Positions 61,876-64,000 of a stretch of DNA of 64,000 nucleotides are shown in pieces; positions within the stretch are counted from its first letter, which is position 1; every line of letters starts with the position of its first letter. The DNA lies in NCBI GenBank assembly GCA_031401675.1, contig JANNRR010000105.1, forward strand, positions 1 to 64,000, written 5' to 3'. The position numbers and the translations under genes are program-made. The notes beneath the pieces are model-generated. The model searched no databases. It was not told the DNA's origin and was given only the letters and a program-made list of their open reading frames with translations. The DNA comes from JANNRR01 sp031401675. GTDB lineage: Bacteria > Pseudomonadota > Alphaproteobacteria > Rhodobacterales > Rhodobacteraceae.

Positions 61876-62661
61876 GTGGTGCTGGGCAAAGATGGGGCGA
61901 TAAGCTGCACGACGGGCAGCTGGCTGATCGGGGCGGCAGTCGGGCTGCTGGCCCTGATCCTGTTGCTGTGGCTGACCGGGACCGGCTTTCTGCTGGCGGT
62001 TTTTCTGGGCGTGATCGTGTTCTGGGCGGTCGGGTACCTGATTTCAACCTATTACTGCGAGGACGCTTCGGCGTCGGGGATCACGCCCGGCGTGGGCTCC
62101 GTTGCTGCGCCGCGACCGGCTGCGCCAGCCAGCGCTGCGGGTCCTGCATCAATTCCCGGGCCAATTCCTGGGCCGGTTCCTGCACCGCAACCGCCCAAGC
62201 TGGTGGTTGCGCCAACGGTGACAGTGGTGCCAGCGGTGACAGCGGCCGCATCGGTACCAGTGGCGCCTGCATTGCCGGATACTCCACCCACGCCGGCACC
62301 GCCGCCCGTGGTCGTGCCGACGCGGGTGGTGCCGGGGTCGGTGCCGGTGGCGCGACCGGCCGAGGATCTGGCGGACGGCAAACCGGCGATGCTGACCGCC
62401 GCACGCGGCGGGCAGGCCGACGATCTGAAGATCATCCGGGGCATCGGGCCAAAGCTGGAACAGATGCTGCACGGCATGGGGATTTTTCATTTCGACCAGA
62501 TCGGCAGCTGGAAAGCCGCAGAGCTTGCCTGGGTGGATGACAATCTGGAAGGCTTCCGGGGCCGGGCCAGCCGCGATCACTGGGTGGCTCAGGCCAAGGT
62601 ACTGGCCAGCGGCGGCACCGAGGCCGAGGCGTTTGCCGCCGCTGACGCGGCAAAGGGCTGA
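61876..62661 (+). CDS. Membrane protein with NuoE-like helical tail
   Basis: A 261-residue protein with one or two N-terminal membrane segments (LIGAAVGLLALILLLWLTG), a Pro/Ala/Val-rich linker and a C-terminal domain closely matching the tail of NuoE (DDLKIIRGIGPKLEQMLHGM and FDQIGSWKAAELAWVDDNLE). The shared domain suggests that it docks to complex I or to a partner also recognised by NuoE. The start is one of two adjacent GTG codons after AGGGAGG. Not known in the standard 14-subunit complex. Confidence 0.75.
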   Translation: MVLGKDGAISCTTGSWLIGAAVGLLALILLLWLTGTGFLLAVFLGVIVFWAVGYLISTYYCEDASASGITPGVGSVAAPRPAAPASAAGPASIPGPIPGPVPAPQPPKLVVAPTVTVVPAVTAAASVPVAPALPDTPPTPAPPPVVVPTRVVPGSVPVARPAEDLADGKPAMLTAARGGQADDLKIIRGIGPKLEQMLHGMGIFHFDQIGSWKAAELAWVDDNLEGFRGRASRDHWVAQAKVLASGGTEAEAFAAADAAKG

Positions 62662-62664
62662 CGC

Positions 62665-63066
62665 ATGGCAGGGGTCAGCGATCTGGACCGGCATCTGGCG
62701 CGGCAGGCGCGGCTGGTGGCCGTGGTCATTGCCGTGACGGTGGTGGCGTGGCTGGCCGGTCAATGGCTGGGCGGCCGCCTGGGATGGCAGGCGCGCTATG
62801 CCTTTCTGTTCGATCTGGCCGCGCTGGCGGCGTTTTTCTGGGCGCTGGTGGTGACATTCCGGGTCTGGTATGCGCGTCGGGCGAACGGGGGGCCGAGCGA
62901 TCAAGGCCAGAGCGATCTGGGCCAGAACAATCAAAGCGCGGCGGGGCAGGTCGCTGCCAAATTGCACCCTGCCAAATCGCACCCCGCCAGACAACGCCCC
63001 GCCAGACAACGCGCCAAACCGGCCGCCGCCAGCCATGCCAGGGCCAAACAACGCCCGACCAATTGA
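62665..63066 (+). CDS. DUF5337-like small membrane protein
   Basis: A 133-residue protein with two membrane segments (VAVVIAVTVVAWLAGQWLGG, then FLFDLAALAAFFWALVVTF) and a low-complexity basic tail (repeated Pro-Ala-Arg-Gln). Members occur in nuo operons of Rhodobacterales and have no known role. The tail is unusually rich in Ala/Pro/Gln/Arg and may be unstructured. Confidence 0.75.
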   Translation: MAGVSDLDRHLARQARLVAVVIAVTVVAWLAGQWLGGRLGWQARYAFLFDLAALAAFFWALVVTFRVWYARRANGGPSDQGQSDLGQNNQSAAGQVAAKLHPAKSHPARQRPARQRAKPAAASHARAKQRPTN

Positions 63067-63076
63067 GGAATTGAAG

Positions 63077-64000
63077 ATGCTGAAGGATCAGGACCGGATC
63101 TTTACCAACCTGTACGGGATGCACGACCGCTCGCTTGCCGGGGCGCGCAAGCGCGGGCATTGGGACGGCACGGCCGGGTTGATCAAGCAGGGGCGGGACT
63201 GGCTGGTCGAGCAGATCAAGGCGTCTGGCTTGCGCGGGCGCGGCGGGGCGGGGTTTCCGACCGGGCTGAAATGGTCGTTCATGCCGAAGGCGTCGGACGG
63301 GCGGCCATCCTATCTGGTGGTGAACGCCGACGAATCCGAGCCCGGCACCTGCAAGGACCGCGAGATCATGCGGCACGATCCGCATCCGCTGGTCGAGGGC
63401 TGCCTGATCGCCGGGGCGGCGATGGGGGCGGTGGCGGGCTACATCTACATTCGCGGCGAGTATATTCGCGAGAAAGAGGCGCTGCAGGCGGCGATCGACG
63501 AGGCCTATGACGCGGGATTGCTGGGCAAGAATGCCTGCGGGTCAGGCTATGACTTCGACCTGTATCTGAACCACGGGGCCGGGGCTTACATCTGCGGCGA
63601 GGAAACCGCGCTGTTGGAAAGCCTGGAGGGCAAGAAGGGGATGCCGCGGATGAAGCCGCCGTTCCCGGCGGGGTCCGGGCTTTTTGGCTGTCCGACCACG
63701 GTCAACATTGTGTAATCGATTGCGGTGGTGCCGACGATCCTGCGGCGGGGGGCGGCGTGGTTTGCCGGGTTCGGCCGGCCGAACAACACCGGGACCAAGG
63801 TGTTCTGCATCTCGGGGCATGTGAACCATCCTTGTGTCGTCGAGGAGGCGATGTCGATCCCGTTGCAGGAGCTTCTGGACAAGCATTGCGGCGGGGTGCG
63901 GGGCGGCTGGAAGAACCTGAAGGCGGTGATTCCGGGGGGGTCGTCGGTGCAGATGCTGCGGGCCGAGGAATGCGACGAGGCGCTGATGGATTTCGACTGG
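63077..64000 (+). pseudogene. nuoF: NADH dehydrogenase subunit F, interrupted by an in-frame stop
   Basis: The start is clear: a 51 kDa-type subunit with the glycine-rich motif SGLRGRGGAGFPTG and the FMN-site ESEPGTCKDRE, then GAGAYICGEETALLESLEG. At residues 209-213, where homologues read V-N-N-V-E, the sequence reads V-N-I-V-stop (TAA at 63713-63715); three adjacent codons differ from expectation. After the stop the protein continues in frame and with full homology (SIAVVPTILRRGAAWFAGFG, GTKVFCISGHVN and beyond) to the end of the window, so only this point is abnormal. Incomplete at the right edge. Loss would prevent NADH oxidation by this complex I. A sequence error cannot be excluded. Confidence 0.85.

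Noticed and set aside
63077..63715. A naturally short NuoF protein ending at 63715
   Set aside because: Full homology continues in the same frame after the stop, and the lost part includes cluster and cofactor regions needed by NuoF; truncation is therefore more likely an error or mutation.

Overview
The window is GC-rich chromosomal DNA that most resembles a member of the Rhodobacterales (Alphaproteobacteria). The evidence is the soxBDAG sarcosine oxidase operon, a nuo operon with accessory genes and a NuoE carrying a helical tail, the ccmI-ruvX-DUF1289 neighbourhood, a stand-alone fliG next to der, and a hairpin followed by CCCCGGGATATTT that I recall as frequent between genes in this family. 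No rRNA, tRNA, CRISPR array or complete insertion sequence was recognised.

Left end (1-17 kb): accessory and catabolic genes. A HigB/HigA-type toxin-antitoxin pair (284-960) has an intact antitoxin, but the toxin is interrupted by an amber codon. Next comes a GntR-controlled divergent cluster: a CoA-transferase-like gene and the regulator on the minus strand, and MmgE/PrpD, AMP-dependent CoA ligase, amidase and GAF genes on the plus strand. They are followed by a BKACE-type beta-keto acid cleavage enzyme, a cupin and a short-chain dehydrogenase broken by a 22-bp tandem duplication. A sugar-type ABC importer and an enolase-superfamily dehydratase follow, then an AraC regulator. Together they look like uptake and degradation of carboxylic or sugar acids; the substrate cannot be read from sequence.

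Middle (18-34 kb): a small secreted protein gene preceded by six 23-bp tandem repeats, dusA, a Bcr/CflA exporter, a TauE/SafE exporter, a PhnB-like protein, an aromatic amino acid decarboxylase of lower GC, then DUF1289-ruvX-ccmI. The sarcosine oxidase operon soxB-D-A-G follows, with a low-GC HEPN-family gene inserted between soxB and soxD, and then sodB and a TAT-type metallophosphoesterase.

Right half (34-64 kb): mostly housekeeping genes. These include a LOG-family protein, a LysM/Ig-like envelope protein, an Atm1-type ABC exporter, a YfgM-like protein with bamB and der, fliG, a TPR protein and a newly located 50-residue secreted protein, purB, two tandem small secreted paralogues, bioY, moaA, glmU-glmS with two co-transcribed genes, a HAD phosphatase, a DegT-type aminotransferase and an enoyl-CoA hydratase. 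The nuoABCD operon continues through accessory genes to nuoE and nuoF. The nuoF reading frame contains a TAA codon inside a conserved motif, although homology continues past it to the end of the window.

Three genes (higB, the SDR and nuoF) are each broken by one small local change, which suggests either recent decay or sequence error. The most system-like unexplained element is the HEPN gene that is translationally coupled into the sarcosine oxidase operon.
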